A model generated the notes under the pieces. That model searched no databases. It was given only the letters and a program-made list of their open reading frames with translations, and was not told where the DNA came from. Of a DNA stretch of 64,000 nt, positions 1 through 12,295 are shown one piece after another; position 1 is the first letter of the stretch; each line of letters starts with the position of its first letter. The position numbers and the translations under genes were made by a program. Source of the DNA: Chrysoperla carnea. Its lineage: Eukaryota > Arthropoda > Insecta > Neuroptera > Chrysopidae. The stretch spans positions 33,500,140 through 33,564,139 of the forward strand of contig NC_058342.1 of assembly GCF_905475395.1 (NCBI RefSeq). The letters run 5' to 3'.

Positions 1-275
1 GATAAAAAACTATCTAAAACATTTAAACAATCTTGTAGTTTATAATAAAACCATAAAATTTTAGATTGTCCATGATATCAAAACAAAATTTTAATTTAAT
101 TATGACTTCATCGAGGATCCATGAGTTGACGAACAGAGACGCTTATAGTTAGTTTATTAATGATTGAAGAGAGATACCTTTATTATCAAATTTATAAGCA
201 TCACTTGCACACAAATATTATATATTTTTTAGTTGCATGGTATTGTAAAGCCAAAAATAACTAACTAATTTTGTC
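1..275 (+). repeat. Family A repeat, copy 1 (5' part cut by window edge)
   Basis: This matches other copies at 6.3-6.8, 16.3-17.1, 19.3-19.6, 25.2-25.8, 34.5-35.0 and 39.3-39.8 kb. Shared landmarks run in the same order: a stretch encoding NYLKYLDNLVVYN in the better copies, then GATGATATCAAAAC, then ATGAACAGAGACGACTATAG-like, then a segment ending near TTGTAAAGC. This copy is degraded. I see no terminal inverted repeats, so the class is unknown (non-autonomous). Confidence 0.75.
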
Positions 276-944
276 ATGAAAATCAGTATATGGGAATGAA
301 AACAAAGCAATTTTTTCCAATAATTTTTTTCGATATCTCTAACCATCTAATTTGCCCTATTTGTCAATTTGTCGAACATTCTAAATAATTGTTTTTTTTT
401 AGAATTGGAGGAAAAACTAGTTTCCCTATAATTAAAAGGGTTATCGAATTCAAAACATGCAAACAAATTATAGGAACACACTTTTGGAATACTTTGTATT
501 ATATATTTTCTCATAGCCATAATATAATGTTTTGCCTTTCTTCTTAATATCCACAAAGTTATATTAAATATAAAGCCCCGATTAGATCAATCATTTTGTT
601 ATTAATTAAACTTTATACTATTTCGTAAGAATTTTTCAAAATTGTTTCCCGTTGGGTACAAAACATTCGTAAAATCCTTTGGAATTCTCTTTAACTAACG
701 ACCACTCCAATTCACCTAAATTCAATTATCCTAAATCAACTAAACGACCATCCAAAACCTGCGGGATTCACCATTAACTATTCAAAATTAAAAGTTATCA
801 CTAACGGTCCAAGGATCAAAAGTCATCACCCTGGGTGAAATTGTATCTTTTAAAGATCGCTGTTGAAAATAAATCCAACATCGCTGCGCCAAAACCTGGC
901 AGAAATTCTGGTCTCTAAAAGTAGTTCTGAGAGGAGATTATTCT
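276..944. other. Intergenic, nothing recognised
   Basis: AT-rich sequence with no convincing coding signal. The open frame at 347-556 on the minus strand has no family resemblance and overlaps a poly-T tract. Confidence 0.5.
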
Positions 945-1225
945 TTAAGATTACATGCATAACACCAGTTTTAACGTATGGCTGTCAATCTTGATCTTTA
1001 ACAGACATGATAAGTAGTAATAAACTGGATATCTGCCAGAGAAGAATGGAACGCCGTATTCTCAATATTACCCGGAGAGATAAAATTAGAAATAAGGAGA
1101 CACGTTCAAAAACACAAATTTGCTCAGCAAAGTTTATTGCTAAAAAGCTATAGTGGACCTGACAGGACACAAAACCGATCGATGGGCAAACTCGTTACTT
1201 GAGGGTTTTTGGGGTCGCTGAACAC
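945..1225 (+). pseudogene. Non-LTR (RTE-like) reverse transcriptase C-terminal remnant
   Basis: The + frame from about 946 reads P-V-L-T-Y-G-C-Q-S, an in-frame stop where Trp is usual, then S-L-T, then C-Q-R-R-M-E-R-R-I-L-N-I and R-R-D-K-I-R-N. That is the characteristic end of the reverse-transcriptase region of RTE-type non-LTR elements (P-V-x-T-Y-G-x-E-x-W ... C-Q-R-x-M-E-R). Further on, D-R-W-A-N-S-L-L-E in another frame matches the family's usual D-N-R-W segment. Stops and frame changes show it is dead. Its 3' end merges directly into the 132-bp tandem repeat. Confidence 0.75.
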
Positions 1226-1645
1226 GAATATCGTGACAGAATTGGTCTCAGAGGTACCTGGTGCAACGTATTTTCGTCGCCTCTTGGAGCTTTCGTGAAA
1301 TTCGTCAAATAACCAGTCCAAACTCGTTACTAGGGGGTTTTGAGGATCGCTGAACACGAATATCGTGACAGAATTGATCTCAGAAGTACCTGGTGCAACG
1401 TATCCTTGTCGCCTTTTGGAGTTTTTGAGAAATTCGTCAAATAATCAGTCCAAACTCGTTACTTGGGAGTTTTGAGGATCGCTGAACACGAATATCGTGA
1501 CAGAATTGGTCTCAGAGCTATCTGGAGCAACGGTATCGCCGTCGCCTCCTGGAGTTTTCGTCACGATCTTCTTGTTCAGCGACACCAAAACCCCCATGTA
1601 ACGAGTTTGGGCTGATTATATGACGAATTTCTCGAAAACTCCAGT
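1188..1645 (-). repeat. 132-bp tandem repeat with terminal inverted copy
   Basis: The landmark AAACTCGTTAC recurs at 1188, 1320 and 1452, an exact 132-bp step. Units share CGCTGAACACGAATATCGTG and TACCTGGTGCAACGTAT-like blocks. The third unit breaks off near 1560, and a partial unit follows in reverse orientation (about 1560-1645), so the end can fold back. Because 132 is a multiple of three, the minus strand stays open for part of the array (1148-1357). I regard that as repeat translation, not a gene. The array begins inside the 3' end of the preceding RTE-like remnant. Confidence 0.85.
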
Positions 1646-2274
1646 TCTACTCGAATTTTTCGAACTTAATTCCTATGTTTCTTCGTCTAAACCTTAAAAC
1701 AATAACATAAAACTATCAGAAAGGTAAATCATATGAGTGTTCTATTGAACTGTATAAAAGTATTGTATAGTGTAAAATATGCTTTAGATGATCAGGCGTG
1801 AGATTTAAAGCCGTAGGGCTAATGCTCGTACCAACTCAAGATAGATCCCCTTCAAGAGCGATTTGGCCGGTTGCCGTTTACCGCTCTTCGCATCTGAATG
1901 CTCGCCTCCCCCACTTCGTGTACTCACAATACATAATAATAACATTATAACTAGATCATAGAGTATTTTATGATATTAAAAAAAAAAAAATTATATTAAA
2001 TTTTTTTGTTTTTTGTTTGAACTATCAAATGTTAAATATTTTGAAATTCAAAATGTTCAACTTTAAAAAACAACAAGCCTTCACAAATTTGACATTTCAG
2101 GGACAGATCAATAAGTTTCTGATTATGTAAACTGTGATATGCTAAGGGACCCTGCACAAATCAAATAGAAATGACCGTTCTGTCCAAATTAAACTTGCGT
2201 ATCTTATAGGATTGCCAACTTCTTTTGACAAGACAAAAAACGTATCGAATTGTTTGAATAAGAAAACAAAATTT
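1646..2274. other. Intergenic, nothing recognised
   Basis: Includes a GC-richer block (about 1790-1925) that is probably old transposon sequence, but it shows no motif I can name. A/T homopolymers follow at 1979-2010. Confidence 0.4.
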
Positions 2275-2735
2275 AATAAAAAATACTTTTTTAGGTACAA
2301 GCTTTTATTGTACTAAAAAATAGAAAATAATTTTATCTATGAGTCACTCATACCCTACTATTTGTAAAAGCTTAAGGCGCTAAACTTAAAATATCAAAAA
2401 TAAATCGGAACGCCTCATCTACCTGATATTAAGCGCCTTAAGCTTTTACAAATTGTCGAGTATGAGTGTCGCGTATATAAAATTATTTTCTACTTTTTAA
2501 TACAATAAAAGCTTGTGTTAAAAAGTATTTTTTATTAAAATTTTTAATTTAAGACTAAAAAAAATGTATATATATCAAATATGGTGGAAGCGATGGGAAA
2601 ATCAGAACGCCACAACCTTACCAGTCATCCAAACTAAATGTGCATGCAAAATTTCAGCTCAATCAAAAACCGGGAAGTGGATCAAATTTGACTTGCAAGA
2701 TTTGATTTCAGACAGACAACGGGACAGGTGAAACT
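2275..2735 (+). mobile_element. Foldback element, copy 1
   Basis: A long inverted repeat (about 2278-2410 against 2425-2535) pairs TACAAGCTTTTATTGTACTAA-type and TTTGTAAAAGCTTAAGGCGC-type blocks with their complements, leaving a short centre. It is followed by about 200 bp of unpaired tail that ends near CAACGGGACAGGTGAAACTA. A second copy in opposite orientation lies at 21838-22325 with the same tail, so the stem and tail form one element. No open frame. Confidence 0.75.
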
Positions 2736-4189
2736 AAATTGTAATAACTCGTTTTTTACGAAATTTACCGACTATCTACAAGCCTTTGAAAAGTTGACAA
2801 ATGGAAAATGAAGATTAGAAAATAGTTTTCCTCCAGGAAGTTGAAAGCTCTGATTAACAAATTGGTTTCTTATAAGAATTCCTTCCAAAATGTTTCTGAA
2901 TATTTTTAGAGTCAGAACAGGGGACATATTTTTAACCAAGTTGAGAATAATCTAAAAATATTATAAAACTATTTCGCTTTCGGGATGACCACAATCACTT
3001 TCTATCAGAAACATAAAAAAACGTTCACTTTTCAAAAATAAAATTACAAAATAAATTTTGTAAGTATTTTGTTTTTGTTTCAAAGAGTTCACCGTTATTT
3101 TGGAAACATTTCAAGTATCCTAATATCGATTGACTAATTTATTTGGGGGAATAAATTCCCATGTTAGAATTACATGTATGTCTAATATTTACGGTAATAA
3201 ACATTTCGATTACGAAAATCTGAATATGTTTGACTTAAATCCAAGAATTTTGCAGTTTTTAAATAAATATGACCGAACTACATCGATTTTTCTGAACCTA
3301 AATAAGTCTAAAATCAAGTTTTGTCGAAATTGAAGAAAATAAATTGGTCTTGAATTCCTTTTAAAAGAATCGAAAATAAATAAAATAAAATTTTGTTTCT
3401 GATTCTTGATCAAATTTATTATTTAGGATAATCTGAACCTAGAAAATACAAAAATTTAACTCACTGACTAAATTAGTAACTTCGAACTGTTCAATTTATC
3501 TATAAAAAATAATTAATTGAACCTTAATCGAAATTGTAATGTGAAATTTTTATCTTAAACACACGGTAATTTATAAAATTCATTAAAATTAACAATTTTC
3601 TAATAACTAGTAGTTAGGTAATATTTCTAAATACTGAATCTTTTTATCACATATTCAGTTGAAATGCGATTTTTTAACATATTCTGAGGTACCTGCATTC
3701 CGTTACGCTGCATCGCATAGTTTGCTTGCATTTATTACGATTAACTACAGAATTATTTGCTTATAGAATTTGTTGTTTTATTTTTCAAAATTTAATTCGA
3801 CTTAGAGTTTTTCAAAAATGGTTGTTCTATAAACTAAGAACGAAACTAAGTCTGATTTCGAACCTACCGTGGAAGCCGCTAGGATTACATTCAGAATGGT
3901 GTATCTGCATCTTCCCTTGAGTGGGTCAAAACAATCTACTATTATGTTTTCGTTTCGAAAAAATGGTTGCTATGCACCTCTAGAAATTTATCTTTAAATA
4001 TGAGATATAAATATCAATAGGATGGCCCACCTCCTCAAAGTTTTCATTTTTACCTCAACCCATTATGAAAAGATTCCTACTTTCCATTTATTGAACGTAC
4101 AGCAAATCTCAACAAATTTGTAAGAAGTTGAACGTTCCAAAAAAAAGGTGTCTGACACTTTTTCCACCAATCTAACCATTTAAAAACCT
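2736..4189. other. Intergenic, nothing recognised
   Basis: AT-rich DNA. Open frames at 3130-3333, 3210-3413 (opposite strand) and 3726-3920 have no recognisable domain, codon pattern or splice context. Confidence 0.45.
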
Positions 4190-4600
4190 TACCGTACCTA
4201 TATTAAAATATAATTTCATACCTCCCACATCAGTATTGTAAGTGTCTCTGTATTGGTGAAATAATTTTATAAATATGTATTACTTTTTTGTATTCTTTCG
4301 CTACCCAATTAAATCAATTTACAATCAATTATTATTTTATAATAGTTTCCTCTATTTATCTTCCGAATCAGGCCTCAGATCGAAATTTGATAAAGAGCTT
4401 TTCCATTTGTCTTGTTAAGCTTAATTTACTGGTATAATTTTCTGCTATCAAAAACAGAACACTCCGTATGTGGCTATCTAAGAGTGACTATCTTTCTTTA
4501 CTTACATGACGTAAAAAAACAAACGATTGTGTAATCAGAATTGTCTATACATGTTATTTCAACAATTAACTGAATCAATTGTTTCTTTTCACTTGTGCAA
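4190..4600. repeat. Composite: family C fragment followed by reverse family B end
   Basis: 4190-4470 matches 61540-61860 (landmarks GTGTCTCTGTATTGGTGAAA and AATCAGGCCTCAGATCGAAA). It also matches, reversed, 8605-8735 in a dysf intron. 4471-4600 is the reverse complement of the family B start (blocks TAGATAGCCACA, CAATTGACTGAGTTAATTG-like, ending in CACTTG). Confidence 0.7.
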
Positions 4601-6335
4601 TTTAGAGGCCATCACCAATTCGTCGTAATAACCAACTCGTTGTTACAAGCGATACCATTACAACTAATTTTGATTGTAATTGAATTTGAATCTGATCTTC
4701 AGCTAATAAGTCTATAATTAGTAAATGTATGTTTAAAAAATAATTGTATAGCATATATTGAGTTGAGTCGCTATTAACTAGCAAAACCTAATTAAGACTA
4801 TTAACATAAATATGTCAGTTTGGCTTTTACATGACTCGCCATGTTCATCTTGTCGATTTGCACTCTAACTCTTTACCAAATCAATGTTAAAGCGTAAATT
4901 CTCAATCTTTTTTTTTTCACAACATCTCGTTTTAAAATATAAAGAAAAAAAAAAAAACAAAAACTTTGTAAATAGCTTGTTTTTTTGAGCACATTCTCAG
5001 CTTATTTAAGTTGTAATGTAACATAATATAATCAAAAAATTATTCATTTTTAATACAAGATAAATCGGATATAATGACATCGGTTATAACGATAAATTTA
5101 ACTCAATTAAATACTGCCAATAGTTTTCGAGAAAAAGCTGTTGAAATTTATCATTTTTTCTAACTTCGCAATTTTTTGTAATATTTCAGACGTCATTCGA
5201 ACTACTCTAGCGGGAGGTAGTTCCACTTACTTCCGATGAAGTGTGTAAGTGTTGTCGAGGGTCAAAATTCATTCAAAACGGCATAATATTGCAAAAAATG
5301 CGAGGTACGAAAAAATCGAAAACTATTGGGTCTACAGAGACGATTCTAGTATCAAATTCTAGCAAACTTAGTCAACTTCACGAATTTTTCGATTTTCTAC
5401 AAAGTATTCATTGGAATAACATCATAAACAAGTCTACGAAAAATCAGAACTCCCGAATTGGATACAGAGTGCAATATATAAAGTTACTGTGATATATATC
5501 TATTCAAAAAACTTCCACTTCATATCTATAAATTATGTTGGAAGTATTAATAAATAAATAAAAATTCATTATTATTTATTGCTAATTAATAAATAAATTT
5601 ATACCATATATGAATATTTATGAAGGTTTAAAGTTTCCATTATTAAACAGCAAATTACTACACCTATTATTATTATTAATTTCCAACTGTTTTTTATATT
5701 TTAAAGCTTTAGAAAAATCAATAAAATTAGTTTAAAAAAAGTTGGGAACAAAGTGTTTTGTCACACAAACTTTTGATCCTTATTCAAGGATATATCCCGA
5801 ATATATGTAAAAATTAACTAAGGTAGTTAAATTTTGTCACAATAAATTCGAATTTTTTGTTTTTTAACAGGATGTAATTTGCATAGTATGGAAAATTTTA
5901 CAATATGAAATTTTATTCAGTAATAATATGCATGCAGCATAATTAATATCAGGATCCTCGTCGATTGGGGGATTCTGACCACTGGCCCAGAGTGGAAAAT
6001 AGGGACTTGGAAATTATACTCGTTCCATCGAAGTGAGCGAATAATGGCTATATTTCGGCGGCTTTAAGAAGATTTTTCAATTTTTAGTGCAATAAATCGT
6101 ACACTTTTAAAAGTATTTTTTATATGTTGTGTAGGATTTATATTTTATCAATGAGTATTTCTTGTGATTACATTGTTTAAACTTATGTTATATATGTAAC
6201 TTGTATATCATATCTACAAGATCATTGCCTATAAACTTTTGTATACATTAATTTTGTTAAAAATAATTTTTTAAACTCTTTTGTGAATTTTTTTAAGTAG
6301 AGTGTTTAGAATATTTAACAAATTTTTTAATTAAT
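4601..6335. other. Intergenic, no gene found
   Basis: AT-rich, with a short piece near 5065-5105 resembling the ATAACGACATCGG mariner-type fragments seen at 22.9 and 57.7 kb. The open frame at 5241-5492 (83 aa) is unrecognised. The missing first exon of dysf could lie here, but I could not identify it. Confidence 0.45.
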
Positions 6336-6765
6336 ATTTAAGGTGATTGTTTCCCTACAGTATTGTAAAAAAGTTTTGGTTTATTGCACGGTACATACAT
6401 ATAAACCAAATACATGCTTGTAATTTTAAGCCCAACTCACGCAACTACAAAAATATATAATATATTGTGTGCAAGTGATGCTTATAAATTTGATAATATA
6501 GATATCTCTCTTCAATCATCATCTAACTATAGTCGTCTCTGTTCATCAAAAGATGGATCTTCGATGAACTCATAATAAAATTAAAATTTTGTTTTGATAT
6601 CATCGACAATCTTATATTTTGATGGTATTATCATAAACTACAAGATTGTCTAAATATTTTAGATAGTTTTTTATCACACTCTCTAGATTTTTTGAAATAG
6701 AAATATTCAATTGAAAAGGATAACCTATATGATTCATAATTTTTTCAGCCAAATTCAGCCAGAAC
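6336..6765 (-). repeat. Family A repeat, reverse copy upstream of dysf
   Basis: Reverse complement of family A from its 3' end (AAGGTGATTG... at 6340) through the central blocks to the part that encodes, on the minus strand, A-E-K-I-M-N-H-I-G-Y-P-F-Q-L and N-Y-L-K-Y-L-D-N-L-V-V-Y. It ends about 235 bp before the first visible dysf exon, so it is probably in dysf intron 1 or its upstream DNA. Confidence 0.75.
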
Positions 6766-6999
6766 CGTCAATATACCTTGGAATAGTTACCCCTTACTCC
6801 GGTTTTTTTTTCTTTTTCAGTAGATGCCGTTCCTGTTTCAATCACGATTTTAATTAATCAATATTAATGCCTTGTGTGAGGGTATCCGACGTTAAGACAA
6901 TAAATCGTGTCTGGCTAGTTTAATTTATATTAAACTATTTGGTTTAAAATATATTGTCAGTATAATTCCATTAAAAACAAATCGTATCTATTGTTTCAG

Positions 7000-9900
7000 A
7001 TTTGATGCAAACAAATCGACAAAAGGCGCTAGCAAATTACGACGAGATTTAATAAACGCGGAAATAGCAAATTTACGAGATTTATTACCGCTACCACCTT
7101 CAACACGTCAGCGCCTTTCACAATTACAATTGATGGCACTTGTCTGTGTTTACGTACGAAAAACAAATTACTTTCAACAAGCATTTAAATGTCAAAATGT
7201 CAATTTACAATCAGCAACGCCAAGTATTGGATTCTCCAAAGCATTGAACGGTTTTCTTATGATGATGACACAAAATGGTAAACTTTTGTACATATCGGAT
7301 AATGCAGCCGAATATCTGGGCCATTCGATGGTAAGTAATCGAATATTATTCCTACAAAAATCGATGGAAATCGCTCTTAGGCAAACACTCACTGCCAAGA
7401 CCGTTAAAAAACTCTTATAAACGATTTTTTATGGGAAAGCCTCACTCCAGGTCTCCTTCGACACGATTCTCCTTCGACGAACACAATTTCCTTCTTTCAC
7501 ACCGCAAAATTTGTCATGGGGAGCACTCTATACCCTTGTGCCCCATCTGAACACTTTCTATCTGTGTTTCCTAACATTGACTTGAAGAAATCAAAAACAT
7601 TTTTTCAGATTTCGTTACATTTCCCAGTTTAATAAAATTGCACAAGTTCTGTTTTTGTTGCCAGAATTCATCTATTCGAATCCTGACTTGAAACGTCCAA
7701 GAAATGGTCAAACTAAAATGTAATTTTTAACGGCAACACCTTTTGATTTTCAGGAAGACCTACTTATTCATGGCGACAGTGTTTATGATATTATCGATAA
7801 ACAAGATCATTCTGTAATTCAAGCGGAAATGGCAAGATCGGCGAGTTCTGAAGATGAAGCTCGAATGTTTATGTGTCGAATAAATGTTACACGGAATGCA
7901 AGACGTCAAATGCGATTCGGCGATCAAAAGGTATTTAAAATAAAATTTTAAATTTAGGGGGTGACCCTAAATTTCTCCACATTCTACGCCAATGAATTTT
8001 GTGACCCAAATAGTATCGGGGTTCATTAAACGAAGGATCTTTGCACTAGCTTAATCGGCCTAGTTTGCACGCACTGTGTTGTTGTTCAAATTTTTCTGAA
8101 GGGCACCTTATACATATATGATTTATTATTTTACAGTGAAACCTAATTAAAAATATAAACAATATTTTTCAGGTGGTGTTAGTTCAAGGTCATTATTTAT
8201 CATTTTTACCTCTATGCAGTAGGAATGAGCCAGTATTTATTGCAACTTGTACTCCAATTGCAATGCCAGAAACACGAGAATGTGTGGTCCAAGGTGCTAC
8301 AAATGTATTTACCTCAATACATTCAATGGATATGAAATTTATGTACTTGGATCGAATGTAAGTACACGTAAAATACAAAAAAATTGAATCAACTTAAAAT
8401 TAATTTACCTTCTTTTTGTTTTTGTTCATAGTGGCGAATATCATTTAGGATTTTTATGGGTAGAATTACAAGGTGTTTCATGGTACAAATTATTACATTG
8501 GGAGTGTATGCAAGAAGCGCAGGCCAAACATAGATTAAGTAAGAATGATTGAATTCATTAAATTATATGTTTAAGTTTGATCGGGCAGTTCAATGCACAG
8601 TATACTCTAAATTTGTTACCATGTATACGGAGTGTTCTGTTATTGATATCAGAAAATCATACCATAAATTAAGCTTATCAAGACAAATGGAAAAGCTCTT
8701 TACTAAATTTTGATCTGAGGTCTGATTCGGAAGATGTGGCTATGGGAAAAATTTATGAATAAGCGTTACAAAACTTAGTATACCTTGATATATTTCATAA
8801 ATACATTGTATAATTTTCTATAAAAGCTTCTTTTTTGTAGTAACACAATCGGACCAGGATCGTGCTTGTATATTATTGGTGCGTTTACAAAGACGAATGG
8901 GTGACTGGATCTGGGTTCATTGTGTCTTACAAGTCAAAGATAGTATTGAAAATAATCAGCATCCTGTTATTGTATGTACAAATCAAATTTTGAGGTAAGC
9001 AAACTATCTAGAAATTAAAAAATTTAGAGGAAGATTCTATTAGCCCTAATCGTCAAATTTTTTTTTCCAGTGATCGCGAAGCTGGTGTAATGAAAGCGAA
9101 TAGTTGGTTATACGAATATTACATGGTACAAAGCAAACTACAGTATGGTCTTACATATTCGGGTCCCCAACAACCGACCACAGCAATACCCCGAATAACA
9201 CCTTATTATCATCATCAACATTCCCCCCAATCAAGTGGCACTCCTGTAACACATGTCCCTCAACAAATCCCACAACCCCCACCGTCGCAAATCGTTCAAG
9301 TACAAGTTCAACATCCTCCAGATCCATCATTAGGCACCCCACCAAATAACAATGAAATATCTCCTCAACCCACATCCCGAACAGTTGAAAAATTGGAACC
9401 TGTTGATTATTCCTTACATCAGCAATCTACGTCACAATATCCAGCGCATGTATGTTCACAAATCGGGCGATGTTTTTCATCGTCATCGACGGGGGATGAT
9501 AGCTTGGATACGTTCGCACGTCATGTTCAGATGGACGAATCTGGAGGGTATCAATATCGATCGATTGTCACAGTGGCTCCACATAGTTACGCGGCCGCCG
9601 AAAGTCCAGATTTATATTCGTATCAGATAATTGGTAACGAACCTCCCCATCATTTGCACCATGAAAGTATCCCAACTTATTCGGGATACACTCAAAAATA
9701 TTTGGATGAAGGTGAACGTAGACATTCGATTGACGATACTTTACGGTACACGAAAGCTGCTAAATGTAAGAAATTATCGACGGGAAGTGTACCCTCCACA
9801 GTGATACCTTCACAAGATCGTGATAATTATTCGACGGATAATGATGATGTATTTATGACTACGGGACAATGGAAATCGATTCATGGGCATACTCCACGTG

Positions 9901-10457
9901 AACAAAACGACCCAGAAAATAAGAATAATTACCCGGAAGAGAGTGAAATGATTGATATCAATCAATTGGGGTTTCAAAACAAACGAAAAATTTTAATGCC
10001 TATGTCCAAAAGTGATGATCAACGTGCCACAACGAATTCCCCACATTGGACACCAAATAATATGGGTCTGCTATCCGAGTGGTCTGATTCGGCAATGATT
10101 TATCATACGAATAACGTGTACACATACGATACGGTACGCGCATCTTTAGTATGCGCAAACAAAGAAACATTCTGCTATTGGAAACATTTGGAAAATTATG
10201 CAAAAACACATTTAGATTTGATTTCCGATAAGTACACGGTTTGTAACATGGATAAATCCAAAGCAAGCGAATACGAAGATTTTAGTAACTATGGAAGTAA
10301 TTGTGATGTAACACGAATATACCATCATAACCTATCGTGCCAGAAGAGGTATGGTAGTGATAAATGGATAAATCCGTTACATCCTCCATTACCAGCGATT
10401 ATAACTAAATCCACATCAGAAACAGCAATTCAGTTGGGTGAGGAACTAACCGTCTAA
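7000..10457 (+). CDS. dysf: Dysfusion, bHLH-PAS transcription factor (first exon missing)
   Basis: Six coding exons: 7000-7330, 7754-7930, 8173-8357, 8432-8538, 8841-8994 and 9071-10457 (stop TAA). All have GT/AG borders and agreeing phases. The first visible residues read FDANKSTKGASK, then RRDLINAEIANLRDLLPLPP, the bHLH basic/helix-1 signature of the Dysfusion/NPAS4 group. Helix 2 follows (RLSQLQLMALVCVYVRK). PAS-A covers about residues 73-140 and PAS-B about 200-300 (GEYHLGFLWVELQG, GDWIWVHCVLQV). The last exon encodes a long, low-complexity tail rich in Pro, Gln, His and Ser. In flies Dysfusion acts in the nucleus with Tango/ARNT in tracheal fusion cells, neurons and leg segmentation. That role is family knowledge, not shown here. 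The 7000 exon begins with the third base of a codon, so a short 5' exon with the start codon lies upstream. About 780 residues are encoded in view. Confidence 0.93.
8580..8828 (-). repeat. Family C / family B fragments inside a dysf intron
   Basis: Within the intron 8539-8840, 8605-8735 is the reverse of family C (CTTATCAAGACAAATGGAAA, GATCTGAGG). It is followed by a family B 3' end (TTAGTATACCTTGATATATT and a TACATTGTATAA terminus). Confidence 0.65.
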
Positions 10458-11030
10458 AAGACGTCTAGAAAATGAGTATCTAATTGATTAATCGCGAATG
10501 GTTTATTTTGATCAACAAATTTTATTCTGAGCTTAGAATGTATTTTTTTTAAATTTTGACGAATAGGTAACGTGAACCCAGATTTTGGTGCAAGGGAAAG
10601 CTTAGAAACGGTCTAAAAGATCCCGTTGAAAACCCCTCGGGATCCCCATGAAAACGTTGCTCTTGGGCTTAAGGTAACATTCTACTCTTAGCCAGGACTA
10701 CCAACTCGTTTTGCCTCGGAATCTCGAATGAGGTGACTCCCGTACAATGCTCCGCTGATTTCTTTTTAAGTTCGACAGTGTTTCACCTGTGGACCAAGGA
10801 TCACAGACAAATCTGCGAGCAGGATTTTTCTACGACAAAATCAATAAGCAAGGGTTTTTCTGTGCGTCCTCATTTTTCTCCAAGACCATCTATTGCCAAC
10901 CATTCGCGGTTGTGATGGTTAATGGCCGTTAATTTTCCTCGTGATCTTTCCGGTGATAAGAGAGTTTGTCACGGCTACGTAATAGAAATTTTTGAGGGAC
11001 ATCCGACTTTGTCTAACTCCTGGATTTCCT
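10458..11030 (+). other. dysf 3' flank / probable 3' UTR
   Basis: Directly follows the dysf stop. It is GC-richer than its surroundings (10600-10950) and carries a short, unrecognised open frame (10733-10915). No clear AATAAA is visible here; one occurs near 11780. Old transposon sequence is possible. Confidence 0.35.
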
Positions 11031-11410
11031 ATAAATTCAGTCGAAAATAATCTGGAATTTTTCGAAATTATTCAAGCATGATTTTTAATATTCTACAACA
11101 TTTGAAAATAATCTGGAATTTTCCAGAATAACCTAGGGCGTTTCAGTTGTTGCGAGCATTCTTTAGATTTTCTAGAATGATCTGGAAAGTTCCAGATTGT
11201 TCGGTATGTTTCGAGAATGCTTTCAAGTGTTCGAAAATATTCAAAAAAGTTAGAGAATGTTGTATCACATTCGAAATTTATCTAGAATTGTTTGGAGTGA
11301 TTTTTCGAGCATGATTTTGAATGTTCGAAAATAATTTAGAAGATTCCATAATGTTCTGGATGTTTCGAAAATGACTTTTTAATTGTTCGAAATAATTTAT
11401 CGAAATAGAA
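11031..11410. repeat. Degenerate TCTGGAA/TTCCAGA-rich repeat
   Basis: Short blocks such as AATAATCTGGAATTTT, TTTTCCAGAATAA, GATCTGGAAAGTTCCAGATT and TTCGAGAATG recur irregularly over about 380 bp. Many are inverted GAA/TTC pairs. It looks like a decayed minisatellite. The GAA/TTC spacing superficially resembles heat-shock elements. Confidence 0.5.
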
Positions 11411-12290
11411 TAATTAAAAAGGTTAGAGAACATACAACTCCGAGCATTGCAGCTTGTTGCCTATTTAAATTTTAAACGGATCTTAAAAACTATTTATAGC
11501 GTACCAGGAAATTCAAAAAATTTTCTTTTTCTGTCGAAATTTAAAAAAAAAAAAAGACACGACAATGTTCAGAAAGGCAAACAAAAATAGCCATAATTTA
11601 CTCACCTAACAATATTTGATGGCGAAAAAATTCTGTGGATGATGTGATTTATTATTTAAATGTGACTTTATACAGTGTGGGGCCAGTAAGAAGAGAGTGT
11701 GAACTTCGAACGTGTTCTCAAATCAGGTTCAAATCATAGTATTATCGATTGTGATGGAAAATTTTTCTAATGTTCCTTAATAAATCCTATTAAGATTAAA
11801 AATAATATATTCAAAGAAAAAAAAAACAAAGAAAATTTTATTAAAAAAAAAAAAAAGTAAATCTATTTAAATTTTTTTATTTTTTTTGAAAAAAAAAAAT
11901 TTTGACTAAGGTTCAAAGCGTGTGATGCGTTTTTTGTGCCAATATTCAAACATTCACATTTCTATTCGGACAATACAAGAACCTCGTATGTTCAAAATTT
12001 TTGTTGGTTTCCATTGGAATGAATCGGAATGAATTGATAGTTTTTACAATTGAATCCTATTCATTCCGATTGGTTGAATTGGTAATTTCCGATCCATGAA
12101 TCGGATTTTTTTATCAGGGAAACCAGAATACCCCCCTTAATTATCAGAATTTTAATTAAATTTATCTCGAGTTAGAGTCATTCAATCGACTTCAAATTTT
12201 TGTGGTAGAGACAACAGTTTTAACGCACTTGAAGATGTTTTTAGATATATCCAAAACGAAAATTTGTTTGCTAGTTATGAGCAATTGAAA
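11411..12290. other. Intergenic, A/T homopolymers, no gene
   Basis: Long A and T runs (11538-11555, 11815-11905) and nothing coding. A small imperfect duplication around GAATCGGAATGAATTG lies near 12020-12110. Confidence 0.45.
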
Positions 12291-12295
12291 CTTAA

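Noticed and set aside
1188..1645. CRISPR-like direct repeats
   Set aside because: Units are adjacent 132-bp tandems without spacers, in a eukaryotic genome.
9104..9630. Alternative-frame open frames inside the last dysf exon (also 9151-9375 and 10000-10266 on the minus strand)
   Set aside because: Shadows of the long dysf frame, which continues from a spliced PAS domain.
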